Source: Clostridia bacterium (lineage in GTDB: Bacteria > Bacillota > Clostridia > Oscillospirales > CAG-272). From it: a stretch of DNA of 9,759 bases. Under the pieces are notes generated by a model that was not told where the DNA came from, made no database searches, and saw only the letters and a list, made by a program, of their open reading frames with translations. Shown piece after piece: positions 1 through 8,419 of this stretch. The stretch's first letter is position 1; every line of letters starts with the position of its first letter. The stretch lies in the NCBI GenBank assembly GCA_900767415.1, contig CAAFYZ010000029.1, forward strand, positions 1 to 9,759, given 5' to 3'. The translations under genes and the position numbers were made by a program.

Positions 1-2
1 CG

Positions 3-1331
<1,329 letters not shown>

Positions 1332-1334
1332 TCG

Positions 1335-1341
1335 AAGGAGG
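1335..1341 (+). promoter_or_regulatory. Ribosome binding site of hydA
   Basis: AAGGAGG lies 9 bases before the ATG at 1351. It places the hydA start there, although the frame stays open further upstream inside hydB. Confidence 0.9.
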
Positions 1342-1350
1342 ACGCAAACA

Positions 1351-3102
1351 ATGGAAATGATCAACTGTAAAGTCAACGGCATTGCCGTCAGTGTACCGAA
1401 GGGTTCGACGATTCTCGAAGCCGCCCGCGTCGCGGGTGTGGAGATCCCGACTCTTTGCTACATGAAAAAAATGAATGAGATCGGTGCCTGCCGTATCTGC
1501 GTCGTCGAAGCGACCGGTGCGCGCGGCCTCGTCACCGCGTGCGTATACCCCGTTGCCGAAGGCATGGAGATCCGCACCAACACCCCGAAAGTCAGAGAAG
1601 CGCGCAAGACCACGCTTGAGCTGATCCTTTCGACCCATGACAAGAGCTGTCTCTCCTGCCCCCGCTCTACCAACTGCGAGCTGCAGACGCTCTGCTACGA
1701 GTACGGCGTGGACGCCAAGGCGTTTGAAGGGTTCAAGCCGACCTACGCGCTCGACTTCTCCACCCCGCACCTTGTCAGAAACAACAACAAATGTATCCTT
1801 TGCCGTCGTTGCGTTGCCGCCTGCCGCGAGCAGTTCGTCTCCGTCATCGGCGCGAACAACCGCGGTATCGACACCTGCATCGGTCAGCCCTTCGATATTT
1901 CGCTCGCCGAGACGCCCTGCATCTCCTGCGGACAGTGCACCGTGGTCTGCCCGACCGCCGCACTGACCGAGCGCGACGATACCGATAAGGTGTGGGAGGC
2001 ACTCTCCGACTCTTCGAAGCATGTGGTCGTTCAGACCGCTCCTTCGATCCGCGCGACTCTCGGCGAATGCTTCGGCATGCCGATCGGCACGAACGTCGAA
2101 GGCAAGATGGTTGCGGCTCTTCGCCGTCTCGGTTTCGAGCAGGTGTTCGACACCGACACCGCGGCGGACTTCACCATCGTGGAAGAGGCGACCGAGCTTC
2201 TCGACCGTGTGAAAAACGGCGGTACGCTCCCGATGATCACCTCCTGCTCGCCCGGGTGGGTTAAGTTCTGCGAGTACTACTACCCCGAGCAGCTCGCGCA
2301 CCTCTCCTCCTGCAAGTCTCCTCAGCAGATGGGCGGCGCCCTTCTGAAGACCTATTGGGCAGACAAGATGGGCTATGACCCGAAGGATGTCTTCGTCGTC
2401 TCGATCATGCCCTGCACCGCGAAGAAGTTCGAGGTCGGCAGAGACGATATGTCCGCCGCCGGCGACGGGATTCCCGATGTCGACGTTGCGCTTACCACCC
2501 GTGAACTTGCCCGCATGATTTCCCGTGCCGGTCTCAAGTTCACCGCGCTCCCCGACGAGGACTTCGATCCCGCATTCGGCGTCGATACCGGTGCCGCCGT
2601 GATCTTCGGCGCGACGGGCGGCGTTATGGAAGCGGCCCTCCGTACCGCAAACGACGTGCTGACCGGCAAGGATAACAAAGCGGTCGACTTCACCGAAGTC
2701 CGCGGCATGGAAGGTGTCAAGGAAGCGTCCTATGATATCGCCGGCATGACGATCAAGGTTGCCGTGGCTTCCGGCGCGAAAAACGCGAAAGCGGTCATGG
2801 ACAAGATCAAAAACGGCGAGGCGGACTGGACCTTCGTCGAGATCATGGGTTGCCCCGGCGGTTGTGTCAACGGCGGCGGTCAGCCGATCCAGCCGCAGCA
2901 CGTGCGCGACACGGTTGACTTGAAGGGTCTGCGTGCCAAGGCGCTCTACGATCAGGACGCGGCAATGCCGATGCGCAAGTCGCATAAAAACCCGATTATC
3001 AAAGAAGTGTATGACAACTACTTCGGCGGCTCTTACGGTTGCGAGAAGGCACATCATACTCTTCATACCTCCTATGTGGCAAGAAAGAGATTCGGAAAGT
3101 AA
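1351..3102 (+). CDS. hydA: [FeFe] hydrogenase catalytic subunit, NADH-linked/bifurcating type
   Basis: This 583-residue protein reduces protons or oxidises H2 at an H-cluster. N-terminal domains in order: a [2Fe-2S] ferredoxin domain (C36, C47, C50, C64), a His-ligated [4Fe-4S] motif (H96, C100, C103, C109), and a two-cluster ferredoxin domain (C148, C151, C154, C158 and C190, C193, C196, C200). The H-domain motifs follow: L1 TSCSPGW at 297-303, L2 MPCTAKKFE at 353-361, and L3 EIMGCPGGCVNGGGQP at 497-512. The C-terminus (RKSHKNPIIKEVYDNY, then HTLHTSY) matches the small-subunit-like tail of this family. L1 has Ser300 where monomeric enzymes have a second cysteine. The start is set by AAGGAGG 9 bases upstream. 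It is co-transcribed with hydB; together with a NuoE-like subunit it would couple H2 to NADH and ferredoxin. Assignment to the enzyme family is secure; bifurcation itself is inferred. Confidence 0.96.
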   Translation: MEMINCKVNGIAVSVPKGSTILEAARVAGVEIPTLCYMKKMNEIGACRICVVEATGARGLVTACVYPVAEGMEIRTNTPKVREARKTTLELILSTHDKSCLSCPRSTNCELQTLCYEYGVDAKAFEGFKPTYALDFSTPHLVRNNNKCILCRRCVAACREQFVSVIGANNRGIDTCIGQPFDISLAETPCISCGQCTVVCPTAALTERDDTDKVWEALSDSSKHVVVQTAPSIRATLGECFGMPIGTNVEGKMVAALRRLGFEQVFDTDTAADFTIVEEATELLDRVKNGGTLPMITSCSPGWVKFCEYYYPEQLAHLSSCKSPQQMGGALLKTYWADKMGYDPKDVFVVSIMPCTAKKFEVGRDDMSAAGDGIPDVDVALTTRELARMISRAGLKFTALPDEDFDPAFGVDTGAAVIFGATGGVMEAALRTANDVLTGKDNKAVDFTEVRGMEGVKEASYDIAGMTIKVAVASGAKNAKAVMDKIKNGEADWTFVEIMGCPGGCVNGGGQPIQPQHVRDTVDLKGLRAKALYDQDAAMPMRKSHKNPIIKEVYDNYFGGSYGCEKAHHTLHTSYVARKRFGK

Positions 3103-3123
3103 TTTTTCCGCTCTTCTTTCACG

Positions 3124-3168
3124 GCGCACCCCCGAATCCGAGATTCGGGGGTGCGCTTTATGTTTTTC
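3124..3168 (+). terminator. Rho-independent terminator of the hyd operon
   Basis: A perfect 15-bp stem (3124-3138 with 3142-3156, 3-base loop) begins 21 bases after the hydA stop. It is followed by TTTATGTTTTT, an interrupted but T-rich tail. Confidence 0.88.
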
Positions 3169-3242
3169 GGGATTTTGTCGGAATGAGAGCTTGCGCGGAG
3201 CGGGCGCAGTGGGAAAAGGCAGGAACAGGCGGGGGACAAATA

Positions 3243-3382
3243 TGCCTTCTCCGGTGGAAGAAGGTGGCAGCCGACGGCTGACGGATGAGGCGTTTTTTCC
3301 CTCGGTCGCGGTTTTGCTGTAAGATAACGCATTACTCCTCATCCACCGCTACGCGGTCCCCCTTCTCCAGCAGGAGAAGGCA
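3243..3382. repeat. 140-bp nested palindromic element (REP/MITE-like)
   Basis: The outer ends are complementary: TGCCTTCTCC at 3243-3252 and GGAGAAGGCA at 3373-3382. Inner segments also pair: GGATGAGG at 3283-3290 with CCTCATCC at 3337-3344. Each arm holds its own smaller palindromes, for example AGCCGACGGCT near 3269, ACCGCTACGCGGT near 3345, and CCTTCTCC-AGCA-GGAGAAGG at 3361-3380. The centre (about 3291-3336) is unpaired. No convincing gene overlaps it. Such structure is typical of dispersed REP- or MITE-like elements in chromosomes of gut Clostridia, but copy number cannot be seen from one window. The 9-base word GCGGAGCGG occurs on both sides (3195-3203 and 3388-3396). Confidence 0.7.
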
Positions 3383-3497
3383 AAGGTGCGGAGCGGAAGT
3401 TGATATGCCCGACGGAGGTCGCCGGGGATGGAGGGCGTAAAGACGGGTATTGGGGGGAAATCTACGACGGAGAAGGATACTTTTTCTCGGTTTTCTC

Positions 3498-3526
3498 TTG
3501 CTTTTTCTCGCATTTTCGTGTATGAT
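3498..3526 (+). promoter_or_regulatory. Candidate sigma-A promoter of the aldo/keto reductase operon
   Basis: TATGAT at 3521-3526 is a good -10 box. A poor -35 box (TTGCTT, 3498-3503) lies 17 bases upstream. It stands in a T-rich stretch after the palindromic element and about 50 bases before the gene, where a promoter is needed because the hyd operon terminates earlier. Confidence 0.45.
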
Positions 3527-3543
3527 AGAAGAGGTTATTACAG

Positions 3544-3568
3544 GTTTTGCGACGCAAAACGGAAAGGA
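3544..3568 (+). promoter_or_regulatory. Leader hairpin abutting the ribosome binding site
   Basis: GTTTTGC (3544-3550) and GCAAAAC (3554-3560) form a perfect 7-bp stem with a 3-base loop. The ribosome binding site GGAAAGGA (3561-3568) starts on the very next base. The hairpin may tune access of ribosomes; no ligand or regulator is indicated. Confidence 0.5.
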
Positions 3569-3577
3569 CGGTATCCT

Positions 3578-4696
3578 GTGTTCCCTTTTTCGGAAGTGAA
3601 AAAGAATTTCGGTTTCGGCTGTATGCGCCTGCCGATGAAAGACGGCGAGGTCGATCTCACGGAATTTTCACGCATGGTCGATGAATTTCTCGATGCCGGC
3701 TTCAACTACTTCGACACCGCGCACGGTTATCTCGGCGGAAAGAGTGAGGTGGCGCTCCGCCACGCCCTTGTCGGTCGATACCCGAGAGACCGTTTTCTTC
3801 TCGCCGATAAACTGACCTCTACCTACTTTGATAAAGAGCAAGAAGTGCGCACCTTCTTTGCGAAGCAACTGGAGATTTGCGGCGTCGACTACTTCGATTT
3901 TTATCTGATGCACGCACAAAGTAAACAAAACTTCCCAAAATTCAAAAAATGTCGTGCTTACGAGCAGGCATTCGAGCTGAAAGCCGAAGGAAAGATCCGC
4001 CATGTCGGTCTGTCGTTTCATGACAGCGCCGATGTTTTGGATGAGATTTTAACGACGTATCCCGCGGTAGAATTCGTTCAGCTCCAACTCAACTATCTTG
4101 ACTGGGACGACGCGACGGTGCAATCCCGTCGGTGCTATGAAGTCGCGAAAAAGCACAAAAAGCCGATCATCGTCATGGAACCGGTCAAGGGCGGGACACT
4201 CGTCAATCTCCCCGCCGACGCGAAAAAGGTGCTGACCGATCTTCACGGCGGAAGCGTCGCGAGTTATGCCATCCGTTTCGCCGCCGATCACGATCAGGTC
4301 TTTATGGTCCTTTCGGGCATGAGCAACGACGCGCAGATGCGCGACAATCTCTCTTATATGAAAGACTTCTCCCCGCTCACCCCCGAAGAGCACGCGGCCA
4401 TCGGGAAGGTCAGAGATTTTCTCACTTCCCTGCACGCCGTCCCCTGCACCGCCTGCCGCTACTGTACCGACGGCTGTCCGCGTCATATTCCCATTCCCGA
4501 CATCTTCTCCTGTCTGAACGCGAAAAACATCTTCGGCGATCCGAGAGCAAGTGCCGATTATGCACAGATCTGCTCTGAGAGCGGCGCGCGAGCCATTGAC
4601 TGCATTGCCTGCGACAAGTGCGAGAAGGTCTGCCCCCAACATCTTCCCATCCGTGAACTTCTCCGCGCCGCGGCGCGGGAATTCGATAAAAATTAA
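3578..4696 (+). CDS. Aldo/keto reductase with C-terminal 2x[4Fe-4S] ferredoxin domain
   Basis: The protein has 372 residues if it starts at the GTG at 3578. The frame stays open upstream to 3428, but that part overlaps the promoter and hairpin. GGAAAGGA stands 9 bases before the GTG, the same sequence and spacing as in the next gene. The family's N-terminal signature FGFGCMRLP follows at residues 11-19. The AKR barrel carries the expected tetrad: D46 and Y51 (FDTAHGY), K78 (ADKL) and H112 (YLMHAQ). The C-terminus adds two [4Fe-4S] motifs: C290, C293, C296, C300 and C342, C345, C348, C352. Members of this subfamily are common in anaerobes and are presumed to use ferredoxin-type electrons; the substrate is unknown. 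It is first in an operon with an ECF S component and a DUF1893 gene, 22 bases from the former. Confidence 0.9.
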   Translation: MFPFSEVKKNFGFGCMRLPMKDGEVDLTEFSRMVDEFLDAGFNYFDTAHGYLGGKSEVALRHALVGRYPRDRFLLADKLTSTYFDKEQEVRTFFAKQLEICGVDYFDFYLMHAQSKQNFPKFKKCRAYEQAFELKAEGKIRHVGLSFHDSADVLDEILTTYPAVEFVQLQLNYLDWDDATVQSRRCYEVAKKHKKPIIVMEPVKGGTLVNLPADAKKVLTDLHGGSVASYAIRFAADHDQVFMVLSGMSNDAQMRDNLSYMKDFSPLTPEEHAAIGKVRDFLTSLHAVPCTACRYCTDGCPRHIPIPDIFSCLNAKNIFGDPRASADYAQICSESGARAIDCIACDKCEKVCPQHLPIRELLRAAAREFDKN

Positions 4697-4718
4697 AAAC
4701 CGGAAAGGACTCTTCATT

Positions 4719-5300
4719 ATGCTGGATACTCTTCTTACCCGTCGCGGCGCATCCGCGAAAATCCGTTTTTCCGTCAAACTCGCCGTCGCCTTCGGCGTAA
4801 TCCTCTGCGCGATCCTTCTCCCGCAACTCGTCCACCTGCTCTGCGGAGCAGCGGGCGGCGTCCGCTTTCTTCCGATGTATCTGCCCGTCCTGATCGGCGG
4901 TGCGTTGCTCGGCTTCCGTCTCGGTCTTTGCGTCGGCGTCCTCTCGCCGGTCGCAAGTTACCTTGTCACATCGCTCTCCGGCACGCCGATGCCGGCGGCG
5001 GGACGCCTGCCTTTTATGGCGGTGGAACTCGCCGTCTTCGCCCTCGTCGTCGGACTCTTCGCGAAGAAGATCACGGAGCAACCGCTCTTTTCCTTCCCCG
5101 CCGTCTGGTGCGCGGAACTTCTCGGTCGCGGCGTGTTCCTCTTCTCTGCCGCCCTCTTCGGCTCTCTCGCCGAGCTCCCCGCCGAAAAGGTCTTCTCGCA
5201 GATCGTCGCGGGACTTCCGGGGCTTCTGATTCAGGCACTGCTCGCGCCCGCCCTGATCTTCCTGCTTGCAAAACTCATGCGCACGGGTGAGGCAGAATGA
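4719..5300 (+). CDS. ECF transporter S component (substrate-binding membrane protein)
   Basis: This 193-residue, very hydrophobic protein has about six membrane segments (roughly residues 18-42, 48-66, 67-86, 98-115, 127-148 and 160-186). The stretch FLPMYLPVLIGGALLGFRLG (residues 50-69), followed by a glycine- and proline-containing segment, resembles S components of the broad ECF_trnsprt family. These bind a vitamin or other micronutrient and work with shared EcfA/EcfA'/EcfT proteins encoded elsewhere. The substrate cannot be told; I see no riboswitch upstream. The start is fixed by GGAAAGGA at 4702-4709, 9 bases before the ATG. Its stop overlaps the next start by 4 bases (ATGA), so the two are probably translationally coupled. 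Confidence 0.78.
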   Translation: MLDTLLTRRGASAKIRFSVKLAVAFGVILCAILLPQLVHLLCGAAGGVRFLPMYLPVLIGGALLGFRLGLCVGVLSPVASYLVTSLSGTPMPAAGRLPFMAVELAVFALVVGLFAKKITEQPLFSFPAVWCAELLGRGVFLFSAALFGSLAELPAEKVFSQIVAGLPGLLIQALLAPALIFLLAKLMRTGEAE

Positions 5301-5719
5301 AAGACATCTGCCTTGCCAAAGATGCTCTCGGCAGTCATTCGATCGCCATCGCGCGGGCGGGCAGCGTTCTGACCGACGACGCCCGCGGGATTTCTCCGAT
5401 GCTGGATTTTCTCGCACGGGGAGAAGATCTCCGTGGCGCGGCAGTCGCCGATCGGATCGTCGGACGTGCCGCCGCGCTCCTCTTTCTTCACGCGGGGATC
5501 CGCACCGTATGGGCGACGGTCATTTCGCGCGGGGCACTCGCGCTCCTTATGGGCGCAGGCGTCTCTTGCCGCTATGACACCCTGACAGAGCATATTATCA
5601 ACCGCACGGGCGACGATATCTGCCCGATGGAAAAAACGGTCGTCGGCATCTCCGACCCCGAGACGGCGTACCGTCTCCTCCGTGAAAAGCGGGACGAGAT
5701 GCGACGCTCCCGAATATAA
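5297..5719 (+). CDS. DUF1893 domain protein (deaminase-like fold, function unknown)
   Basis: This 140-residue protein resembles the DUF1893 family, known from Thermotoga TM1506. Conserved-looking blocks are VADRIVGRAAALL (residues 50-62) and NRTGDDICPMEK (102-113, with Cys109). The family has been placed by fold in the cytidine deaminase-like superfamily, but no reaction has been shown as far as I know. The protein lacks an obvious signal peptide or membrane segment and should be cytoplasmic. It overlaps the ECF S component gene by 4 bases, which suggests a shared role such as handling the imported compound; this is inference. A terminator follows directly. Confidence 0.8.
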   Translation: MKDICLAKDALGSHSIAIARAGSVLTDDARGISPMLDFLARGEDLRGAAVADRIVGRAAALLFLHAGIRTVWATVISRGALALLMGAGVSCRYDTLTEHIINRTGDDICPMEKTVVGISDPETAYRLLREKRDEMRRSRI

Positions 5720-5756
5720 AAAACCTGCACGGACGCGACCCGTGCAGGTTTTTTTA
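5718..5756. terminator. Bidirectional terminator between convergent operons
   Basis: CCTGCACGG (5724-5732) and CCGTGCAGG (5740-5748) form a 9-bp GC-rich stem with a 7-base loop. A-rich sequence on the left and T-rich sequence on the right extend it, giving a T-run on either strand. It ends the DUF1893 operon (stop at 5719) and the HD-domain operon (stop at 5764). Confidence 0.92.
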
Positions 5757-5763
5757 TTCGGCT

Positions 5764-6351
5764 TCAAGGTTTCTTCCCTTCCAGAAAATAGGTCGCCTCG
5801 CTGTCCGCCGTGGAGAGTGCGAAGGAGAGGGGGAACATCTCGAACGCGGCGGCAACGTTGCGCGCGTCTTCGGTCGAAGAATATCCCATGTGGTAGCGAA
5901 TGGCGAATGCCTCCTCCCGCGTAAGTTTCATAAACGGGGTGATCATATAGACGCTCTTTTCACCGTGTCCGTACGGCATCGGATCGTCGAACTCGAAGGT
6001 GTCGACCCTTTGCCACACGCCTTTATCGTCCTTCACGTTGCGGAATCCTTTCTTATAGACGCCGATCTTGCAAAGGTCGTGTAGGAGCGAAACAATGGCA
6101 ATACTCTCGTCGGAATACTCTAAATGCAAATCATTCTTTGCATGATCGCTCCCGAGATACCCGACAAGACAATCATAGACATTCAGCGAATGACGGACAA
6201 GCCCGCCTTCCACCGAGGAATGAAAGCGTGCGCTTGCCGGTGCGGTGAAGAAGTCGGAGGCAGGCGAGAGAAGGTATTCGAGCAATTTATCCGCCCCTTC
6301 TCTTTTGATTTTTGTCGTGTAAATTTCGATAAAGCGTTCTTTGTCCGTCAT
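5764..6351 (-). CDS. HD-domain metal-dependent phosphohydrolase
   Basis: This 195-residue cytoplasmic protein shows the full HD metal-binding pattern: H54 (RHSLNVY), H91-D92 (LLHDLCK), H129 (PYGHGEKS), H154 (IRYHMG) and D183 (STADSEA). HD proteins of this size hydrolyse phosphate esters, often of nucleotides or nucleic acids; the substrate here is unknown. The start is supported by GGAGG at 6357-6361, five bases upstream. Only 11 bases separate it from the stop of the heparinase-like gene, so the two are very likely co-transcribed. HD hydrolases are not a usual partner of polysaccharide lyases, so the link may be loose. Its 3' end meets the shared bidirectional terminator. Confidence 0.87.
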   Translation of the reverse strand: MTDKERFIEIYTTKIKREGADKLLEYLLSPASDFFTAPASARFHSSVEGGLVRHSLNVYDCLVGYLGSDHAKNDLHLEYSDESIAIVSLLHDLCKIGVYKKGFRNVKDDKGVWQRVDTFEFDDPMPYGHGEKSVYMITPFMKLTREEAFAIRYHMGYSSTEDARNVAAAFEMFPLSFALSTADSEATYFLEGKKP

Positions 6352-6362
6352 AGCATCCTCCG

Positions 6363-8147
6363 TCAGGCAAAGTCAAAGGTAAGGGTAAATTCTTTTTGCG
6401 GGTTCTTCATCTCGAAATCGAGAAGATAGGAGATACGCTTTCTGCCCGTCGACCAGAGCTCGGTCTCGCTCTGCACCTTCGGCGTGAGGGCGTCGGCGTC
6501 GTACGTGACGGTCAGCGTCTCGCTTTCCGAACGAATCGTCACGGTGCCGTCTCCCCCGATCACGGGTTCTGCCGGGGTGATGAATCTCTCGGTTACCGAA
6601 GACGGTGTCTTGTCGAAGCGATAGGTATCGGTCAGGCGGAGCGATCCCTCCGTTCTGTCAAAGCGGAAGTCCCGCACAAGAGAGCGAAGGGTCGGCTCTT
6701 CATACGCTCCGGCGATGTCCGCGCACATTCCGTCCTCGCGCAGGATAACGTCGGTCGCCGCGTGTTCCGTCCCTTCCGCCTGATACGTACCGTTCACGAT
6801 CGGGACGCTGTGCCCGCGGGAAGAACAGCAGAAAAATTCATAGCGTTTCGAAGAAAAATAATCCTTATTGTATTCCCCGCTCCCGAGGTCATGGAGCAGA
6901 ACGGTGCCGCGGCGGAAAAGCTCAAAGCTGCCGACGTCGTTGTGGTTATGCGGTTCTCCGTTGTTGCCCGCCTTGGCGGCAAAGGTCGTTTCGTCCTTTG
7001 TTTCGGAAATGTACCATTGCGCGTCGGGGAAAAGATAGGTAGCTTCGGTCGCGCTCTCCTCTTCGGGAAGGACTTCATCCGTCGTTCTCGTGAGATTGCG
7101 GAGAGCCAAAGCAAAGCGGAAACAGCCATGCCGCTCGCAGTGCGTCGAAATATACGCGCGCGACGGCTTCTGAATGTCGGGGTACTTCTTTCCGTAGAAA
7201 GAGAGTTGTGAGAGAGAAGGACGCGCGCCGCCGCCCGCATCCGAAAACGTCAGGCAAAGACCATGCCCGAAAATGCACTTTTGGCGGAAGGTCGCGATCT
7301 TATGAATTTTCTCGTCGTCGAAGAGGTCGATCTTCCCTTCGGTGCGGCGGAAAAGCGTCTCGGCAAAAGCGGAGAAATAGCCGAAGCCGTAATCCCAATA
7401 TCCGATACCTTCAAGGCAGGTACCGTCCTCGGGAAATCCGGAAAGGAAGCATCTCAGACTGTCGAAAACCCCGGCAAGGAATTTTGCCAATTCCGCATTG
7501 TCCCGCATCTCATAGATCGCCGCGATGCCGCAACTGCCGGCACAGACTGCCGACCAGTTGTTCGTTCCCGTCTTCCACCAGAACTTCTCGTAAAAGCGGT
7601 CGAAAATGCGCACCCGGATCTCTCTTTTGACCCGTGCGACCACGATCGGAGCGAGGAGATCGCCGACGAGGGAAAGGATCTCCGCCATCGCCTCGCCCGT
7701 CTCCGCAGCAAAGAGGTCGATGATCTGCGCGTCCGTCTGCACGCGGGAAAGTCCCGTGTTGCGAAGGTGTGCGGGGAGTGCCCATGTATATTCGTCGCAC
7801 ACCGCCCAAAGAATATCTTCCAGTGCGGAGATGTCCTCGGGCTTACGATACAGCCATGCGAGAATACCGAATGTCTGCAATTTTCTGCGGCGAGTAAAGT
7901 ATCCGTCTTCGTTGAATTCATACGCGGAGCGGTCACCGTCCGTCTCAAATCTCTTGAAAAGCGAGAACGGAATGGAGATCGTCGGCGTGTTGCGGATCTC
8001 GTCCGACAGAGCGACGGTGTCCGCGAGAAGTGCCGTAAGATTCGGGTTGCGAAGGATCCGCTCCCTGTCTTCTTCGGTATACGGCGCGCTCTCGGGGCGC
8101 GTGCTTTCAAGGATTTTGAAAAGTTCTTCTTCCGTGTAATTTTTCAT
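6363..8147 (-). CDS. Heparinase II/III-family protein, probable cytoplasmic oligosaccharide lyase
   Basis: The protein has 594 residues: an alpha-helical N-terminal half and a beta-rich C-terminal half, as in heparinase II/III-type lyases. Recognisable points are NNW at 196-198, EGIGYWDYG at 246-254, HNHNDVGSF at 400-408 (the family's signature), GSGEYNKDYF at 422-431 and RGHSVPIVNG at 444-453. The conserved Asn, Tyr and His residues in such motifs serve substrate neutralisation and catalysis in the family. There is no signal peptide (the N-terminus begins MKNYTEEELF), so it likely acts inside the cell on imported uronate-containing oligosaccharides. The polymer cannot be named. AAGGAGC 10 bases before the ATG fixes the start. 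It heads an operon with the HD-domain gene, under a near-consensus promoter about 180 bases upstream. Confidence 0.85.
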   Translation of the reverse strand: MKNYTEEELFKILESTRPESAPYTEEDRERILRNPNLTALLADTVALSDEIRNTPTISIPFSLFKRFETDGDRSAYEFNEDGYFTRRRKLQTFGILAWLYRKPEDISALEDILWAVCDEYTWALPAHLRNTGLSRVQTDAQIIDLFAAETGEAMAEILSLVGDLLAPIVVARVKREIRVRIFDRFYEKFWWKTGTNNWSAVCAGSCGIAAIYEMRDNAELAKFLAGVFDSLRCFLSGFPEDGTCLEGIGYWDYGFGYFSAFAETLFRRTEGKIDLFDDEKIHKIATFRQKCIFGHGLCLTFSDAGGGARPSLSQLSFYGKKYPDIQKPSRAYISTHCERHGCFRFALALRNLTRTTDEVLPEEESATEATYLFPDAQWYISETKDETTFAAKAGNNGEPHNHNDVGSFELFRRGTVLLHDLGSGEYNKDYFSSKRYEFFCCSSRGHSVPIVNGTYQAEGTEHAATDVILREDGMCADIAGAYEEPTLRSLVRDFRFDRTEGSLRLTDTYRFDKTPSSVTERFITPAEPVIGGDGTVTIRSESETLTVTYDADALTPKVQSETELWSTGRKRISYLLDFEMKNPQKEFTLTFDFA

Positions 8148-8318
8148 TTTGTCAATGCTCCTTTTTTCGTCGGGATCGGAATCGGAAACGGGGATTTTCG
8201 GGCATTAAGATACGCGGGAGTGTTTGCCGATGCTCCGCGATGTACCGCAAAGTCCGAAAGCCGAACCGATGTGATCTGCCGACGGGCGTTTTATCTTTGG
8301 ATGCAAAAGGATTCTACC
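8148..8318 (-). promoter_or_regulatory. Long 5' leader of the heparinase-HD operon
   Basis: About 170 bases separate the predicted transcription start (near 8318) from the gene. I see no strong terminator or known riboswitch. The leader contains an Arg-rich 17-codon open frame (8152-8205) whose stop lies 4 bases before the heparinase ATG, but it has no ribosome binding site of its own. Confidence 0.4.
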
Positions 8319-8324
8319 TTTTCT

Positions 8325-8353
8325 ATTCTATCACACCCTGCATTTTTTGTCAA
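8325..8353 (-). promoter_or_regulatory. Sigma-A promoter of the heparinase-HD operon
   Basis: On the minus strand TTGACA (8348-8353) and TAGAAT (8325-8330) are separated by exactly 17 bases. This is one mismatch from consensus. Two ATCCGC words (8381-8386 and 8394-8399) lie 27-46 bases upstream of the -35 box and may be regulator sites. Confidence 0.85.
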
Positions 8354-8419
8354 TTCCGCACCGGAAAATACTTTTGAAAAGCGGATAAAACCCGCGGATT
8401 TTCGCAGGAAGTCCGGTCT

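Noticed and set aside
3243..3382. CRISPR array
   Set aside because: The repeated words form one nested inverted structure, not regularly spaced direct repeats with unique spacers.
3428..3577. Upstream extension of the aldo/keto reductase frame
   Set aside because: It covers the candidate promoter and leader hairpin, lacks similarity to AKR proteins, and has no suitable ribosome binding site; the GTG at 3578 has one.
4422..5417. A 331-codon minus-strand open frame across the ECF S component gene
   Set aside because: The product is a string of charged residues typical of a shadow frame, and the plus-strand genes there have ribosome binding sites and clear family features.
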